From positions 248,001-312,000 of the forward strand of contig NZ_JABMCJ010000093.1 of the NCBI RefSeq assembly GCF_013359755.1: a stretch of DNA of 64,000 bases, in the 5' to 3' direction. The DNA comes from Tardiphaga robiniae. GTDB taxonomy: Bacteria > Pseudomonadota > Alphaproteobacteria > Rhizobiales > Xanthobacteraceae. The notes beneath the pieces were generated by a model. The model did not search any database. It was not told where the DNA came from and was given only the letters and a program-made list of their open reading frames with translations. The translations under genes were made by a program, and so were the position numbers. Numbering within the stretch: position 1 is the first letter of the stretch; every line of letters begins with the position of its first letter. This document shows, in pieces, positions 62,707 through 64,000 of this stretch.

Positions 62707-64000
62707 ATGATCCCAGATCAGGGCGCCTATAGCGTCGGCCTCGACCAGACTCCGGCCAACTTCGTGCCGCTGTCGCCGCTGAGCTTTCTCAAACGCAGCG
62801 CGGCGGTTTATCCAGACCTCACCAGCACGGTCTATGAGGGCCGCCGTTTCACCTGGGCGCAGACCTATGAACGCTGCCGGCGCTTTGCCTCGTTCCTGAC
62901 GGGGCGCGGCATCGGACGGGGCGACACCGTCGCGGCGATGCTGCCGAACCTGCCGGCGATGAACGAAGCGCACTTCGCAGTCCCCATGGCCGGCGCCGTC
63001 CTCAACGCCCTAAACATCCGGCTCGACGCCGCGGCCATCGCGTTCCAGCTCGACCATGGCGGCGCCAGGCTGCTGCTGGTCGACCCTGAATTCTCCGGCG
63101 TGATCACCGAGGCCCTCGGCCTCATGACCGGACCGAAGCCGTCCGTGATTGACGTCGACGACGCGTCCTTCGCCGGCGGCCAACGGATCGGGGAACTTGA
63201 ATATGAAGCCGCCCTTGCCGAGGGCAGTCCCGATTTCACCAGCGCGTTCCCGCTCGACGAATGGGACGCTATCGCACTCGGCTACACCTCGGGGACCACA
63301 GGCAATCCGAAAGGCGTCGTGACCCATCACCGCGGCGCCTACCTCAACGCAGTCTCCAACATTCTCGCGGCCGGTCTCGGCCAGCATCCGGTCTATCTGT
63401 GGACCCTGCCGATGTTCCACTGCAACGGCTGGTGCTTCCCCTGGACGGTCGCGGCGAGTGCCGGCGTCAATGTCTGCCTGCGCAAGGTCGATCCGACCAA
63501 GATCTTCGCGCTGATGCGCGAGCATGGCGTCACCCACATGTCAGGCGCGCCGATCGTCTACAACACGCTGATCAATGCGCCCGATGCGCCGGTTTATTCC
63601 GGCGGACCTCTGGTGCAAGGCTCGATCGCCGGCGCGCCGCCGCCGATGGCCGTTTTGTCGGGCGCCGAGAAGATCGGCATCAAGCTGACCCATGTTTACG
63701 GCCTGACCGAAGTCTACGGGCCCGCCTCGGTCTGCGCCGAGCAACCCGGCTGGGATGCCCTGCCCGCCGATGAGCGCGCCAACCTGAAGCGCCGCCAGGG
63801 CGTACCCTATCACCTGCAGGAAGCCGTCACGGTGATCGATCCCGAAACGATGCTGGAAGTGCCGCACGACGGCGAGACCATTGGCGAGGTCATGTTCCGG
63901 GGCAATATCGTGATGAAGGGCTATCTGAAGAACGAGAAGGCCACCAAGGAGGCCTTCGAAGGCGGCTGGTTCCACACCGGCGATCTCGGCGTGCTCGATG
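62707..64000 (+). CDS. Acyl-CoA synthetase / AMP-dependent ligase (3' truncated by window)
   Basis: 431 codons are visible and the frame runs off the window. It starts at ATG 62707 with AGGAG eight bases upstream. Motifs of the ANL superfamily: P-loop YTSGTTGNPKGV, LPMFHCNGWCFPW, VYGLTEVYGP (motif VYGLTE) and the hinge region GGWFHTGDLGVLD near the end. Its place after a TRAP transporter suggests activation of an imported carboxylate. The interval 62585-62706 is AT-rich and holds only the ribosome site. Confidence 0.92.
   Translation, partial: MIPDQGAYSVGLDQTPANFVPLSPLSFLKRSAAVYPDLTSTVYEGRRFTWAQTYERCRRFASFLTGRGIGRGDTVAAMLPNLPAMNEAHFAVPMAGAVLNALNIRLDAAAIAFQLDHGGARLLLVDPEFSGVITEALGLMTGPKPSVIDVDDASFAGGQRIGELEYEAALAEGSPDFTSAFPLDEWDAIALGYTSGTTGNPKGVVTHHRGAYLNAVSNILAAGLGQHPVYLWTLPMFHCNGWCFPWTVAASAGVNVCLRKVDPTKIFALMREHGVTHMSGAPIVYNTLINAPDAPVYSGGPLVQGSIAGAPPPMAVLSGAEKIGIKLTHVYGLTEVYGPASVCAEQPGWDALPADERANLKRRQGVPYHLQEAVTVIDPETMLEVPHDGETIGEVMFRGNIVMKGYLKNEKATKEAFEGGWFHTGDLGVLD

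Overview
The window is a GC-rich alphaproteobacterial chromosome segment, most like the Bradyrhizobium / Rhodopseudomonas / Afipia group (Nitrobacteraceae). The evidence is the ntrC-ntrY-ntrX-aminotransferase-hfq-hflX order at the left edge, a napEDABC nitrate reductase operon with a FixK-type box, tandem Bug-type receptors, and a TRAP transporter beside an acyl-CoA synthetase. I see no rRNA, tRNA or CRISPR array.

Chromosomal left part (1-25327). The nitrogen regulation genes (ntrC cut by the window edge, ntrY, ntrX) lead into a D-amino acid aminotransferase-like gene, hfq and hflX. Next come a TSUP permease, mazG and queC. A catabolic cluster follows (DHDPS/NAL-type aldolase, SDR dehydrogenase, FadR-type regulator, FAD-linked hydroxyacid dehydrogenase, two Bug receptors). 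Then come napEDABC with a divergent Crp/Fnr regulator, a cobalt-type nitrile hydratase (nthA, nthB), an exported hypothetical protein and a beta-lactamase-fold serine hydrolase.

Mobile element (25328-56490, 31,163 bp). A Tn7-like transposon is inserted 24 bp downstream of the serine hydrolase stop codon. Its ends match at 15 of the first 17 positions (TGTGGATTCCCACATAA on the left, TGTTGATCCCCACATAA on the right, read inward). Each end carries about four CCCACATAA-type repeats, and both ends are flanked by the 5-bp duplication TTAAG. The transposition genes lie on the minus strand in one apparent operon: a TnsA-like protein, an FtsH-like AAA+ zinc metalloprotease, two small ORFs, a second TnsA-like protein, a DDE transposase (TnsB/TniA), an AAA+ regulator (TnsC/TniB) and two similar TniQ proteins. 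Both TnsA-like proteins appear to lack the usual catalytic Glu and Lys, and an element-borne FtsH-like protease in a tns operon is not something I know as standard. Cargo includes a Gabija-like pair (gajA, gajB), an arylsulfatase / formylglycine-generating enzyme operon with its own AraC-type regulator and outer-membrane protein, a CoiA-like nuclease, and several unrecognised genes near the left end.

Chromosomal right part (56496-64000). An NAD-dependent epimerase-like protein is divergent from an XRE/MmyB-type regulator. After a 131-bp inverted-repeat element come an SDR, a TRAP transporter (dctP and a fused dctQM) and an acyl-CoA synthetase that runs off the window.
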